Positions 16,665-25,367 of a DNA stretch of 64,000 nucleotides are shown here, piece by piece. The DNA lies in the NCBI GenBank assembly GCA_934408585.1, contig CAKRVA010000006.1, positions 1 to 64,000 on the forward strand, given 5' to 3'. The stretch comes from an uncultured Lachnospiraceae bacterium (GTDB lineage Bacteria; Bacillota; Clostridia; Lachnospirales; Lachnospiraceae). The translations under genes were made by a program, and so were the position numbers. The number at the start of each line of letters is the position of its first letter. Within the stretch, counting starts at the first letter, position 1. The notes beneath the pieces were generated by a model. It worked only from the letters and a program-made list of their open reading frames with translations, ran no database searches and was not told the origin of the DNA.

Positions 16665-17117
16665 ATGAAAACATGTCCTAAATGTGGCGCACAAATGGAA
16701 GACAATGCACTGTTCTGTGCTACTTGCGGAGCAAATTTCAGCAACCCTTATGCAGCAACACCAGTAGTTCCGGAGTGGGATCATACTGCAGAGTTTGACC
16801 CTAAGGATGTATCCGATAATAAAGTGATTGCAATGCTTGTATACTTATTGGGTGCAGTTGGAATTCTGCTTGCTTTAATTGGAAGTAGCAATTCTCCTTA
16901 TGCTGCATTCCATGTAAGACAGTCTTTGAAGTTTATGGTTATTGAAACATTACTTGCAATTGTAACAGCAATTTTGTTCTGGACAATAATTGTTCCGATT
17001 GCAGCAGGAATTTTCCTGGGAGTTCTTTTCGTAGTGAAGATTATTTGCTTTGTTTCTATCTGCAAGGGTGAAGCAAAAGAACCTGCAATTATCCGTAGCT
17101 TTAAATTCTTAAAATAA
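16665..17117 (+). CDS. zinc-ribbon membrane protein
   Basis: The 150-residue protein starts with a zinc ribbon (CPKCGAQMEDNALFCATCG; four Cys in two CxxC pairs). A linker rich in Pro and Asp and three hydrophobic segments (about 54-75, 91-112, 113-131) follow, resembling DUF4870-like proteins (the SPYAAFHVRQSLKF block is typical). No enzymatic role is known. It is monocistronic, with its own promoter, a GAGGAGG-type RBS and a terminator. Confidence 0.75.
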   Translation: MKTCPKCGAQMEDNALFCATCGANFSNPYAATPVVPEWDHTAEFDPKDVSDNKVIAMLVYLLGAVGILLALIGSSNSPYAAFHVRQSLKFMVIETLLAIVTAILFWTIIVPIAAGIFLGVLFVVKIICFVSICKGEAKEPAIIRSFKFLK

Positions 17118-17128
17118 TTGAAGTTTGC

Positions 17129-17165
17129 AGAGAGCCTGCAGATGAATGCGGGCTCTCATTTTTTA
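17129..17165 (+). terminator. intrinsic terminator
   Basis: AGAGCCTGCA (17131-17140) pairs with TGCGGGCTCT (17147-17156), with one mismatch or wobble, and is followed by a T-rich run. Confidence 0.8.
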
Positions 17166-17185
17166 TGAAATGAAGAGGAGTACAT

Positions 17186-18718
17186 ATGAATACCATCGCT
17201 TTTATTATGATTGCTACCATTGTGGTTTATCTGCTTGGGATGTTGGCAATCGGATTTGTTTTTAGTAAAGACAACAACGACAGTACCGATTTTTATCTTG
17301 GTGGTCGTAAAATGGGCCCGCTTGTTACAGCAATGAGTGCAGAGGCTTCTGACATGAGCAGCTGGCTGCTTATGGGAATCCCGGGGCTTGCCTATTTTAG
17401 CGGAATCGCAGAACCTTCCTGGACCGCAATCGGTCTTGGTGTGGGAACCTGGCTGAACTGGTTTTTTGTATCCAGAAAACTTCGCCGGTATTCCAGCAAT
17501 ATTAATGCAATTACGATTCCGGATTTTTATTCAAAGAGATTTCATGATAAGAAAAATGTGCTGAATGCAATTGCAGCCGTTGTCATTATTATTTTCTTTA
17601 TCCCATATACCGCATCCGGATTTAAGGCTTGCGGAACATTGTTTAACAGTTTGTTTGGTGTGGATTATATGACGGCTATGCTGATTTCTGCAGCAGTTAT
17701 CGTAGGTTATACAATTATGGGCGGTTTCAAGGCAGTTTCAACAACGGACCTGGTACAGAGTATCGTTATGACTGTTGCATTAGTGATTGTATTGGCATTT
17801 GGTGTAAATGTTGCAGGTGGTATGGGCGTTGTAATTGAAAACGCGAAAGAAATGCCCGGTTATTTAACAATGTTTGCATCCCATGTGAGAGAAACAAACA
17901 GTTCTACACCGTACAGTGCATTAACTATTGCATCAACACTTGCCTGGGGACTTGGTTATTTCGGAATGCCTCATATTCTTGTTCGCTTTATGGCAATTGA
18001 GGACGAAAAGAAACTTGTATTATCCAGAAGAATTGCTACTATATGGGTAGTTATTGCTATGTTTGTGGCAGTATTAATCGGTCTTGTTGGTTATGGAATG
18101 ACAAATGCAGGTGCTGTAGAGTATTTGGACTCTGCAAGCCGTGCAGAAGAAATTATTATTAAGATTGCAAATCTGATTAGTCAGCATGGAGTTCTGGCTG
18201 CGATTGTAGCAGGGTTGATTATTGCCGGAATTCTTGCAGCAACGATGTCTACCGCAGACAGTCAGATGCTTGCAGCTGCATCTTCGGTATCACAGAATAT
18301 TGTACAGGATTTCTTTGGAATCAAATTGAACGAGAAAAAGAGCCTGTTTGTAGCGAGAGTAACCATCATAATTATCAGTATTATTGCATTATTCCTGGCA
18401 AAAGACCCGAATTCCAGTGTATTCCGTATTGTAAGCTTTGCATGGGCAGGATTTGGTGGAGCATTCGGTGCCATTACGCTTTGTGCATTATTTTGGAAGA
18501 GATGTAATAAGTGGGGAGCACTTGCTGGTATGGTAAGTGGTGGTGCCATGGTATTTATCTGGAAGTATCTGATTGCACCGCTTGGTGGTGTATTCGGAAT
18601 TTATGAATTACTTCCGGCATTTATTGTTTCCCTTCTTTTCACGGTAGTAGTAAGTTTACTTACTCCGGCACCGGAAAAGGAAATCGTTGATGAATTTGAA
18701 GCGGCTTCCGGAAAATAA
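17186..18718 (+). CDS. putP: sodium/proline symporter
   Basis: The 510-residue sodium:solute symporter (SSSF) family protein has about thirteen membrane segments. PutP-like blocks are DFYLGGRKMGPLVTAMSAEASDMSSW near the N-terminus, ITIPDFYSKRF, GLGYFGMPHILVRFMAI and GILAATMSTADSQMLAAASS, which contain the sodium- and proline-site Ser/Asp residues. It imports proline with Na+. GAAGAGGAG precedes the ATG. Close relatives transport other solutes, but proline is the best call. Confidence 0.9.
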   Translation: MNTIAFIMIATIVVYLLGMLAIGFVFSKDNNDSTDFYLGGRKMGPLVTAMSAEASDMSSWLLMGIPGLAYFSGIAEPSWTAIGLGVGTWLNWFFVSRKLRRYSSNINAITIPDFYSKRFHDKKNVLNAIAAVVIIIFFIPYTASGFKACGTLFNSLFGVDYMTAMLISAAVIVGYTIMGGFKAVSTTDLVQSIVMTVALVIVLAFGVNVAGGMGVVIENAKEMPGYLTMFASHVRETNSSTPYSALTIASTLAWGLGYFGMPHILVRFMAIEDEKKLVLSRRIATIWVVIAMFVAVLIGLVGYGMTNAGAVEYLDSASRAEEIIIKIANLISQHGVLAAIVAGLIIAGILAATMSTADSQMLAAASSVSQNIVQDFFGIKLNEKKSLFVARVTIIIISIIALFLAKDPNSSVFRIVSFAWAGFGGAFGAITLCALFWKRCNKWGALAGMVSGGAMVFIWKYLIAPLGGVFGIYELLPAFIVSLLFTVVVSLLTPAPEKEIVDEFEAASGK

Positions 18719-18767
18719 AGAAGGAAGTTCTTAATATTTTCTTAGAAAAGAATAGAAAGAATTGACA

Positions 18768-18812
18768 GAGGACAGATTCTATGCTCTAATGGAAACTGTC
18801 CTTTTGTTTTTG
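18768..18812 (+). terminator. putP terminator
   Basis: GAGGACAG near 18769-18776 pairs with CTGTCCTTT (18796-18804) around a roughly 19-nt loop, followed by T-rich sequence. Confidence 0.6.
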
Positions 18813-18846
18813 TGTATTTGTACACAGGGAGTTTTTGGGAGAGGCT

Positions 18847-19356
18847 ATGAAGAAGAAAAAAAACAGATGGCTGCCCGTTTTTTTGTGGGTCATCTTTTTA
18901 GCAGCAACTGCTATAATTGTATATCTATCGTTTCAAAATGGAGAAGATGCAAAAGACTTTTGCAAAGGATTCATTCAGCAGGCAGCACAGAAATATTATG
19001 CGAAAGATAATGTTTCAGTAGAAGAATTAAACCGGATGGCATATCTGATTCGGCAATCCGGCAGAGTATTGGCATTTTTGGTAATTGGGATTCTGGGAAC
19101 CATAACGATTCATGTATCGTTTTGTCATTGGAATTGGTTGGGAAAAACCATTATGGCAGGAGCCATTCTGCTGGCAATCGCCTTTTTGACAGAAAAGCTT
19201 AAGATTTATATACCAACCAGACATTACAGCCAGGAAGAAATGACACTGAGTGTAATGGCTGCAATGACTGGATTTCTGGTAGTATCTGCAATTACTCTGA
19301 CAATAAATGCGGTCAGAGGAGTCGTAAGACTGATTGCAACGGCAACACATGGATAA
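18847..19356 (+). CDS. VanZ-like membrane protein
   Basis: The protein of about 169 residues has four hydrophobic segments. The order SFQNGEDAKDF, then a GRVLAFLVIGILG helix, then TEKLKIYIPTRHYSQEEM resembles the VanZ-like fold, although the conserved H and E/D residues of VanZ are diverged. The role of such proteins is unclear; VanZ itself confers low-level teicoplanin resistance. ATG 18847 follows GGAGAGG closely; an in-frame TTG lies four codons upstream. Its stop is only 2 bp from the stop of the convergent pyrI. Confidence 0.55.
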   Translation: MKKKKNRWLPVFLWVIFLAATAIIVYLSFQNGEDAKDFCKGFIQQAAQKYYAKDNVSVEELNRMAYLIRQSGRVLAFLVIGILGTITIHVSFCHWNWLGKTIMAGAILLAIAFLTEKLKIYIPTRHYSQEEMTLSVMAAMTGFLVVSAITLTINAVRGVVRLIATATHG

Positions 19357-19358
19357 AT

Positions 19359-19796
19359 TTATTCGAAGTTTTCGCCGCTGTATTTTTCTTCACAATATTT
19401 GCAACGATAAATTTCTTTCTGCTCATCAGAAAGAACGAAGATGTGTGGTAACTCCTGTTCAATGGAAGTAATGCATCTTGGGTTTTTGCAGTGAATAACA
19501 TTTCTGATTTCACGTGGAAGCTGTAATTCTTTTTTCGAAACAATTTCCCCGTCTTTTATGACATTTACCGTGATGTTATGGTCAATAAATGCAAGGACAT
19601 CAAGATTAAGTAAATTAATATCACATTCTACTTTCAGAATGTCTTTTTTGCCAAGCTTATTGCTCTTGGCATTTTTTATAATTGCGACGGTGCAGTCCAG
19701 CTTGTCAAGCTGCAGATGATGATATATGGCAAGACTTTTTCCGGCTTTGATATGATCTAATACGAAGCCTTCTTCGATTTTTCCGACATTTAACAT
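19359..19796 (-). CDS. pyrI: aspartate carbamoyltransferase regulatory subunit
   Basis: This 145-residue regulatory chain has an N-terminal nucleotide-binding domain (GFVLDHIKAGKSLAIYHHLQL) and a C-terminal zinc domain with C103, C108, C132 and C135. It binds CTP/ATP and the catalytic trimers to form the allosteric c6r6 enzyme of pyrimidine synthesis. AAAGGAAA is the RBS. It lies 21 nt downstream of pyrB on the minus strand, forming pyrBI. Confidence 0.95.
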   Translation of the reverse strand: MLNVGKIEEGFVLDHIKAGKSLAIYHHLQLDKLDCTVAIIKNAKSNKLGKKDILKVECDINLLNLDVLAFIDHNITVNVIKDGEIVSKKELQLPREIRNVIHCKNPRCITSIEQELPHIFVLSDEQKEIYRCKYCEEKYSGENFE

Positions 19797-19817
19797 TTGC
19801 GTGTTTCCTTTCTTAAA

Positions 19818-20735
19818 TTAATCATATTTTATTCCAAGCAGGGTCAAAATCAGTGCCATTCGTACATAGACACCATATTGGACTTGTTTAAAGTAAGCAG
19901 CTCTTGGGTCCTGGTCAACTTCTACAGAAATTTCATTTACTCTGGGAAGAGGATGGAGAACCAGCATGTTAGGTTTGGCAAGCTCCATTTTTTCCTTGTT
20001 CAGAATATAGAAATCTTTCAGACGAACATAGTCTTCTTCATTAAAGAAGCGTTCCTTCTGGACTCTTGTCATATAAAGAAAATCAAGCTCACTCATAACA
20101 TCATCCAGTTTAATGACTTCCTTGTAAGGGATTTGTTTTTCCTTTAACGTATCCGTAATGTAATCGGGAACCGTAAGCTCCGGAGGAGAGATAAAGATGA
20201 AACGAATATTGTCGTACCTTGTCAATGCATTAATCAGAGAGTGTACGGTCCGGCCGAATTTCAAGTCACCGCATAATCCGATTGTGAAGTTGCCAATCTT
20301 TCCGGTTAAAGAACGGATGGTCAGCAAATCGGTTAAAGTCTGGGTGGGATGCTGATGGCCACCATCTCCGGCGTTGATGACCGGAATGGAGGAAACACTG
20401 GCAGCAACCATCGGTGCACCTTCCTTTGGATGGCGCATGGCACAGATGTCTGCGAAACAGGAGATGACACGGATGGTATCGGATACGCTTTCTCCTTTGG
20501 AAGCAGAAGAGGAACCTGCATCTGAAAAACCAATCACGTTTCCACCAAGATTCAGCATGGCAGATTCAAAGCTGAGTCTGGTACGGGTACTTGGCTCATA
20601 AAAACAGGTGGCAAGCTTCTTACCATCGCAGGCATGGGCATATTTTCCCATGTTTTTTTCAATGTCGTTTGCAAGGTCAAAAATCTGCTCCAATTCTTCT
20701 ACTGAAAAATCCAGGGGGCTCATTAAATGTCTCAT
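19818..20735 (-). CDS. pyrB: aspartate carbamoyltransferase catalytic subunit
   Basis: The 305-residue ATCase catalytic chain condenses carbamoyl phosphate and aspartate in pyrimidine biosynthesis. Key motifs are FYEPSTRTRLSFE (carbamoyl-phosphate loop), GGHQHPTQTLTDLL and LHPLPRVNEI. The start 20735 gives MRHLMSPLDF and follows AAAGGA by about 10 nt; the longer in-frame extension runs through the upstream hairpin and nitroreductase gene and is not credible. No PyrR-type attenuator was recognised in the short leader. Confidence 0.95.
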   Translation of the reverse strand: MRHLMSPLDFSVEELEQIFDLANDIEKNMGKYAHACDGKKLATCFYEPSTRTRLSFESAMLNLGGNVIGFSDAGSSSASKGESVSDTIRVISCFADICAMRHPKEGAPMVAASVSSIPVINAGDGGHQHPTQTLTDLLTIRSLTGKIGNFTIGLCGDLKFGRTVHSLINALTRYDNIRFIFISPPELTVPDYITDTLKEKQIPYKEVIKLDDVMSELDFLYMTRVQKERFFNEEDYVRLKDFYILNKEKMELAKPNMLVLHPLPRVNEISVEVDQDPRAAYFKQVQYGVYVRMALILTLLGIKYD

Positions 20736-20773
20736 AAATAGAATATCCTTTCTTTTTGTGTTGTAACCAAAAG

Positions 20774-20800
20774 GAAAGCCGAAGAGAAAACTCTTCGACT
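20774..20800 (-). terminator. hairpin after the nitroreductase gene
   Basis: CGAAGAG (20780-20786) and CTCTTCG (20791-20797) form a perfect 7-bp stem with a tetraloop. On the minus strand it is followed by a pyrimidine-rich tail. It probably ends the nitroreductase transcript before pyrB, perhaps incompletely. Confidence 0.55.
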
Positions 20801-20808
20801 TTATCGGT

Positions 20809-21351
20809 TTAAGAAATAAATGATAATAAATCCTCCACAGGCTTACGTCTGGGAGCAACGGGTTCCTCATCCGGATAACCCATAGCAATCAATGCAGCAA
20901 CTTCACGGTCTTCCGGAAGATTTAAAATAGAAGCAACAGACTTGTCGTCGAAAATACCAAGGATAACAGTGCCGAGTCCCTGCTCGTGTGCCGCAAGACA
21001 AAAACTTTGAGAAGAAATACCGGTATCAAACATCTGCCAGCGGTCTCCTTTGGAAGTAGTAAAGGAACCATCCCGCTCATAACCGCTTCTTCCCTTAACA
21101 TAAGTAATAACCATTAAAACGGGAGCGTTTTTGATAATTGTTCCATTGTTTGCATACATCTGGGCACAACTGTCAGCAATCTGATCTTTAACAGAACCTT
21201 CCACGGCAATATATCGTGTAATCTGGGAATGCTTCCAGCTCGGAGAGTAGGATGCGGTTTCAACCAATTCACGAATTACATCGGGGGATACTTGCTGTTC
21301 CTTGAATTTACGGATACTGCGGCGGCCTTTGATACATTCTTTTGCTGTCAT
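20809..21351 (-). CDS. nitroreductase-family protein
   Basis: This is an FMN-dependent nitroreductase-like protein of about 180 residues. The N-terminal GRRSIRKFKEQQV motif binds FMN phosphate, and the later blocks EQGLGTVILGIFDD and AALIAMGYPDEEPVAPRRKP are typical of the family. It reduces nitro compounds, quinones or unknown substrates with NAD(P)H. The start is ATG 21351, 7 nt after AAGGAG; an in-frame GTG two codons earlier is too close to the RBS. Confidence 0.85.
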   Translation of the reverse strand: MTAKECIKGRRSIRKFKEQQVSPDVIRELVETASYSPSWKHSQITRYIAVEGSVKDQIADSCAQMYANNGTIIKNAPVLMVITYVKGRSGYERDGSFTTSKGDRWQMFDTGISSQSFCLAAHEQGLGTVILGIFDDKSVASILNLPEDREVAALIAMGYPDEEPVAPRRKPVEDLLSFIS

Positions 21352-21401
21352 ATACACACTCCTTCCATCCTGTGTTTTTTCAGGCTGATTTTATTTTTAA
21401 C

Positions 21402-21430
21402 ATCATATCATAAGGCTACGCTTCTTTCAA
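21402..21430 (-). promoter_or_regulatory. nitroreductase promoter
   Basis: On the minus strand TTGAAA (21430-21425), a 17-bp spacer and TATGAT (21407-21402). It is divergent from the plus-strand promoter beginning 8 bp away. Confidence 0.6.
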
Positions 21431-21437
21431 GAACTGT

Positions 21438-21466
21438 TTGCAATGCAGAGGCAGATTTAGTATACT
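21438..21466 (+). promoter_or_regulatory. promoter of the PH-domain gene
   Basis: TTGCAA (21438-21443), a 17-bp spacer and TATACT (21461-21466), back to back with the nitroreductase promoter. Confidence 0.55.
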
Positions 21467-21502
21467 ATGGGAGGAAAGCAGGAAGGAAAGGGGTAAGGTA
21501 TC

Positions 21503-21901
21503 ATGGAAGAAACAATATTAGAAGATAAATATGTAGAACGTAAAAGATGGGTATTCTTGGGATTGCCCTTTACATTTACCAAATATCATATTCGTGAGAA
21601 CGTAATCACAATAAACAGTGGATTACTGCGAAAAGTGGAAAACGATTGTTATATGTATAAGGTACAGGATGTGGAACTGGTTTCTACATTGATGGAACGT
21701 ATCGTAGGTTTAGGCACAATTGTATGCTATACAGGTGATACCACTCATCCGAAGCTTGTGATTGAACATATCAAACATGCGAAAGAAATTAAAAATTACA
21801 TTCTGGAGGCATCCGAAGAAGCCAGAATGAAGAGAAGAACATTATCGACATTTGATATCGGGGCATCATCGGATGTGGACTTGTCAGATTTGGACAATTA
21901 A
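21503..21901 (+). CDS. PH domain-like (bPH2/DUF304-type) protein
   Basis: The 132-residue protein resembles the bacterial PH-like domain: RKRWVFLGLPFTFTKYHI, ITINSGLLRKVEND, MYKVQDVELVSTLMERIVGLG and an ILEASEEARMK helix. The usual transmembrane helices of DUF304 proteins are missing, so it is probably cytoplasmic. Its acidic tail is rich in Asp and Ser. Function unknown. It is monocistronic with its own promoter and terminator. Confidence 0.7.
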   Translation: MEETILEDKYVERKRWVFLGLPFTFTKYHIRENVITINSGLLRKVENDCYMYKVQDVELVSTLMERIVGLGTIVCYTGDTTHPKLVIEHIKHAKEIKNYILEASEEARMKRRTLSTFDIGASSDVDLSDLDN

Positions 21902-21904
21902 ATA

Positions 21905-21940
21905 AAAGTGGCGGTATGAGGAATCATGCCGCCTTTTTTA
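21905..21940. terminator. bidirectional terminator
   Basis: GGCGGTATGA (21910-21919) pairs with TCATGCCGCC (21924-21933), with one G-U, followed by TTTTTT on the plus strand and AAAA before it (T-run on the minus strand). It serves both convergent genes. Confidence 0.8.
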
Positions 21941-22340
21941 GGAGTTTTTCATAGAGAAGACCTACGAAAAACCAACAGGGAAAATAATCCAGCCGCACAA
22001 GCTCCCGGATATGCCATCTGGATTTTCGATAGTTCCAGGGACATAACTTTTTTCTGGATAATAGCTGACCGCTAAAAAATTCAGCCAGAAAGATTAAAAT
22101 GGCATAAATCGTTCCACGTACAACAAGAGGAAGCTTTTCCAATAAGTGGAAGAATGGCAGAAGAAAGCATCCGCTTCCGTAAATTGGAAACATCCAGATG
22201 GAGGTTTCACCTTTCAGGGTAAAATCTCTTCGCTGCAGGGAATGAAGTGCAGTAAACAGAATTTCGAGGCTCCAGCCGAGGAGACCACATTTAAAAAAGT
22301 TTTTTACATAAGTTTTCATCATGGAAATAGTATGTTCCAT
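21924..22340 (-). CDS. CmpB-type putative ABC-transporter membrane protein
   Basis: The 138-residue membrane protein resembles the putative ABC-transporter type IV (CmpB) family found in Clostridia. Features are FFKCGLLGWSLEILFTALHSL, TSIWMFPIYGSGCFLLPFF, a transmembrane AEFFSGQLLS segment, and LCPWNYRKSRWHIRELVRLDYFP. No transport activity has been proven. M1 has only a poor RBS; M7/M8 are alternative starts. It is divergent from folC, whose start is 36 bp away. Confidence 0.7.
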   Translation of the reverse strand: MEHTISMMKTYVKNFFKCGLLGWSLEILFTALHSLQRRDFTLKGETSIWMFPIYGSGCFLLPFFHLLEKLPLVVRGTIYAILIFLAEFFSGQLLSRKKLCPWNYRKSRWHIRELVRLDYFPCWFFVGLLYEKLLKKAA

Positions 22341-22376
22341 TCAGAGAAAATTATACAACAAGGAGAATGGCAGTTA

Positions 22377-23699
22377 ATGAATGAACAGGAAACGATGGCG
22401 TATATCGAAGAATTAAAGCAATATGGGAGTGTTCCTGGACTTGCAAATATGGAAAATCTGTGCGAAAAGCTCGGACATCCCGAGAAAAAATTAAAGTTTG
22501 TTCATATTGCCGGGACAAATGGAAAAGGTTCCACATTGGCGTATCTTTCCGAAATTTTAAAAGAGAGTGGTTATCGTGTGGGACGATATATTTCTCCAAC
22601 GATTTTTGATTATCGGGAACGCATCCAGGTAAACGGGCGGATGATTACCAAAAAGGCGTTGGCAGAGGGGATGACCTTGCTGAAAGACCTATGTGAGGAG
22701 CTGGTAGCAGAAGGAAAACCACATCCTACGGCGTTTGAAATCGAAACAGCATTGGGATTCTGGTATTTTACGGAAAAGAATTGCGACATAGTAGTGTTGG
22801 AAGCAGGACTTGGTGGAACGTTAGATGCAACAAATATAATTACGGATACGCTAGTAGAAGTATTTGCGTCCATCAGTATGGACCATATGAAAGTCCTTGG
22901 AAAAACGCTATCCGAAATTGCACGGGCGAAGGCAGGAATTATGAAGAAAAATTCCATAGCCGTTACAACAACACAGGATGAACCGGTTATGGAGGTGCTA
23001 CGCAGGCATGCCAAGGAGGTCGGAATTCCGCTCTGTGAAGTACAGCAGGAAAAAATCCTAAAAAAGAAAAGTACTCTGGCGGTGCAGACATTTTGTTATA
23101 AACAATCGGAATCATTTTCGATTCATTTGCCCGGAAGATATCAGATAGAAAATGCCGCATTGGCGCTGGAGGCCATAGAAGCATTGAAAAAACAGGGGCT
23201 GCCCGTTTCGAAGAAAGCTGTTCGAACTGGCTTGGAAAAAGCAGCCTGGCCGGGAAGATTTCAAGTAGTATCTTCGAAACCGTATTTTATTGTAGATGGC
23301 GCCCATAACCGGGACGGTGCCAAAAGACTGGAAGAGTCTCTGGAATACTATTTTACCGGGAAAAGAATGATATTCATTGTGGGAGTATTGAGAGATAAGG
23401 AACGCGAAGAAATCCTGAAAGTAACATCGCCTCTTGCAGAGCAGATATTGACAATTTCAACGAAGGGTGAGCGTGGACTATCGTCTTATGAGCTGGCAGT
23501 AACGGCATCAAAATACCATCCGCAGGTTACGGATGTCGGAGGATTGCAGGAAGCAGTGGAGCTTGCTTATCTTATGGCCGATAAAGAAACAGTAATTGTG
23601 GCATTTGGTTCATTATCCTATCTGGGAGAACTGATTCCAATGGTAGAGCGTATTGCAGCACAGAAGACAAAAAAGAAGGGAGCCTTATGGACAATATGA
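22377..23699 (+). CDS. folC: folylpolyglutamate synthase / dihydrofolate synthase
   Basis: The 440-residue Mur-ligase-like enzyme adds glutamate to dihydropteroate and folates. The P-loop is GTNGKGST (46-53), followed by SPTIFDYRERIQVNG, AGLGGTLDATN, MDHMKVLG and, in the C-terminal domain, PGRFQVV and DGAHNRDGAKRL. ATG 22377 follows AGGAG (22361-22365) by 11 nt. A longer in-frame extension runs antisense through the neighbouring membrane gene and is rejected. It overlaps folP by 13 nt and begins the folate block. Confidence 0.93.
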   Translation: MNEQETMAYIEELKQYGSVPGLANMENLCEKLGHPEKKLKFVHIAGTNGKGSTLAYLSEILKESGYRVGRYISPTIFDYRERIQVNGRMITKKALAEGMTLLKDLCEELVAEGKPHPTAFEIETALGFWYFTEKNCDIVVLEAGLGGTLDATNIITDTLVEVFASISMDHMKVLGKTLSEIARAKAGIMKKNSIAVTTTQDEPVMEVLRRHAKEVGIPLCEVQQEKILKKKSTLAVQTFCYKQSESFSIHLPGRYQIENAALALEAIEALKKQGLPVSKKAVRTGLEKAAWPGRFQVVSSKPYFIVDGAHNRDGAKRLEESLEYYFTGKRMIFIVGVLRDKEREEILKVTSPLAEQILTISTKGERGLSSYELAVTASKYHPQVTDVGGLQEAVELAYLMADKETVIVAFGSLSYLGELIPMVERIAAQKTKKKGALWTI

Positions 23700-24523
23700 G
23701 TAAGAAAGAATTTTTGATTGGAAGTAAAACATTTGATTTTGAACATCACACGTATGTCATGGGAATTTTGAATGTTACCCCGGATTCTTTTTCTGATGGC
23801 GGGAGTTATGTAAACCAAGACGATGCATTGCGTCAGGTGGAAAAAATGATAAACGAAGGCATGGAGATTCTGGATATTGGTGGGGAATCGACACGACCGG
23901 GATATGTCCAAATTTCCGATGAAGAAGAGATTGCACGTGTCTGTCCAATGATTGAAAAAGTAAAAGAACGGTTTGATATTCCCATTTCTCTGGATACCTA
24001 CAAGTCCGGAGTTGCACAGGCAGGAATCCAGGCGGGAATTGATATGGTGAATGATATCTGGGGACTGCAGTATGATGAAAAGATGGCAGGAGTTGTTGCC
24101 GAAAGCAAATTGCCGTATATCTTAATGCATAATCGCAAAGAAATGAATTATAGCGATTTCTGGAGGGATGTATGTGCAGACCTGGAGCATAGTCTTATGC
24201 TGGCAAAACAGGCGGGTATTGCGGAGAATAAAATAATTCTGGACCCCGGAATCGGATTTGCCAAAACATATGAGCAGAATTTAATAATGCTGAACCGGCT
24301 GGGAGATTTGAAAGAATTTGGATATCCGGTATTGCTCGGCTGTAGCAGAAAATCTGTAATCGGACTTTGTCTGGATGTTCCGGTGCAGGAGCGGCTTGCA
24401 GGAACATTGGCAACTACCTCACTGGCAGTCATGCAGGGATGTGGAATTGTACGTGTGCATGATGTGAAGGAGAACGTACAGACCATAAAAATGCTGGAAA
24501 CCATTTTACAGGCAGAGCGATGA
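23687..24523 (+). CDS. folP: dihydropteroate synthase
   Basis: The enzyme condenses p-aminobenzoate with dihydropterin pyrophosphate and is the target of sulfonamides. The 278-residue TIM-barrel shows GILNVTPDSFSDGG, DIGGESTRPG, SLDTYKSGVAQ, VNDIWG, DPGIGFAKT, LGCSRKS and RVHDVKE, all hallmark DHPS motifs. GGGAG lies 5 nt before the ATG, which is inside the end of folC, so translation is coupled. Confidence 0.95.
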   Translation: MDNMSKKEFLIGSKTFDFEHHTYVMGILNVTPDSFSDGGSYVNQDDALRQVEKMINEGMEILDIGGESTRPGYVQISDEEEIARVCPMIEKVKERFDIPISLDTYKSGVAQAGIQAGIDMVNDIWGLQYDEKMAGVVAESKLPYILMHNRKEMNYSDFWRDVCADLEHSLMLAKQAGIAENKIILDPGIGFAKTYEQNLIMLNRLGDLKEFGYPVLLGCSRKSVIGLCLDVPVQERLAGTLATTSLAVMQGCGIVRVHDVKENVQTIKMLETILQAER

Positions 24524-24545
24524 AGAACATGTGGGGAGTCGGATT

Positions 24546-25367
24546 ATGGATGAAATAAGAATTTATGATTTAAAAATATATGCTTATCATGGAGTTTTCG
24601 AAGAGGAGAAACGTGAGGGACAGGAATTTTTTCTGAATGCGGTTCTATACCTGGATTTCAGAAAGGCAGGACAGAAGGATGATTTGTCACTGTCTGTTCA
24701 TTATGGGGATGTCTGCCATTTTATGAACCGGTATTTTACAGAAAACCGGTTTCAACTGATAGAAGCGGCGGCAGAGCATCTGGCAGAAGCAGTATTGCTT
24801 AAATTCCCGCTGATTCATCATATCGAACTGGAAATTAAAAAACCGCATGCCCCGATTGGACTTCCGTTTGGAAATATTTCCGTGAAACTGGAGCGTGGCT
24901 GGAAAAAAGCATATCTGGGAATCGGTTCCAATATGGGAGACCGCGAAAAGTATATCGCGGATGCAATTCAGAAGCTGGAACAGGATGAAAAAATTCGAAA
25001 TTTAAAGTGTTCGTTACTGATTGTGACAAAACCATATGGCAATGTGGAGCAGGAAGATTTTCTGAATGGTGCAATCGGAATAGAAACACTTTACACACCG
25101 TATGAACTTCTTTCCGTTTTGCAGAGACTGGAGCTGGAGGCCGGCAGGGAACGCCTGGTGCATTGGGGACCGAGGACGCTTGATTTGGATATTCTTTTGT
25201 ACGAGGATTTTGTTTCAGATGATAAAATATTGACGGTTCCACATCCGGATATGCAGAACCGCCAGTTTGTACTCGAACCATTAAATGAATTATGTCCATA
25301 TTATGTAAACCAAGCACTCCAAAAGAGTGTAAGAACCATGCTGCTGGAACTTCGGGAGAAGGAATAG
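24546..25367 (+). CDS. folBK: fused dihydroneopterin aldolase / HPPK
   Basis: This is a bifunctional folate enzyme of about 273 residues. Residues 1-118 are FolB (IRIYDLKIYAYHGVFEEE, IEAAAEHLA, IELEIKKPHAPIGLP); residues about 120-273 are FolK, the pterin pyrophosphokinase (AYLGIGSNMGDRE, DFLNGAIGIET, GPRTLDLDILLY, PHPDMQNRQFVLEPL). The fusion gives two successive steps. ATG 24546 follows GGGGAG by 7 nt; an upstream GTG overlaps this RBS. folE is not in the window. The stop directly abuts the stop of the convergent DUF5050 gene. Confidence 0.93.
   Translation: MDEIRIYDLKIYAYHGVFEEEKREGQEFFLNAVLYLDFRKAGQKDDLSLSVHYGDVCHFMNRYFTENRFQLIEAAAEHLAEAVLLKFPLIHHIELEIKKPHAPIGLPFGNISVKLERGWKKAYLGIGSNMGDREKYIADAIQKLEQDEKIRNLKCSLLIVTKPYGNVEQEDFLNGAIGIETLYTPYELLSVLQRLELEAGRERLVHWGPRTLDLDILLYEDFVSDDKILTVPHPDMQNRQFVLEPLNELCPYYVNQALQKSVRTMLLELREKE

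Noticed and set aside
20736..20888. N-terminal extension of PyrB
   Set aside because: It crosses the terminator hairpin and part of the nitroreductase gene; ATCase starts normally at 20735.
22146..22376. N-terminal extension of FolC
   Set aside because: It runs antisense through the neighbouring membrane gene and lacks folate-enzyme features; ATG 22377 has an RBS and gives normal length.
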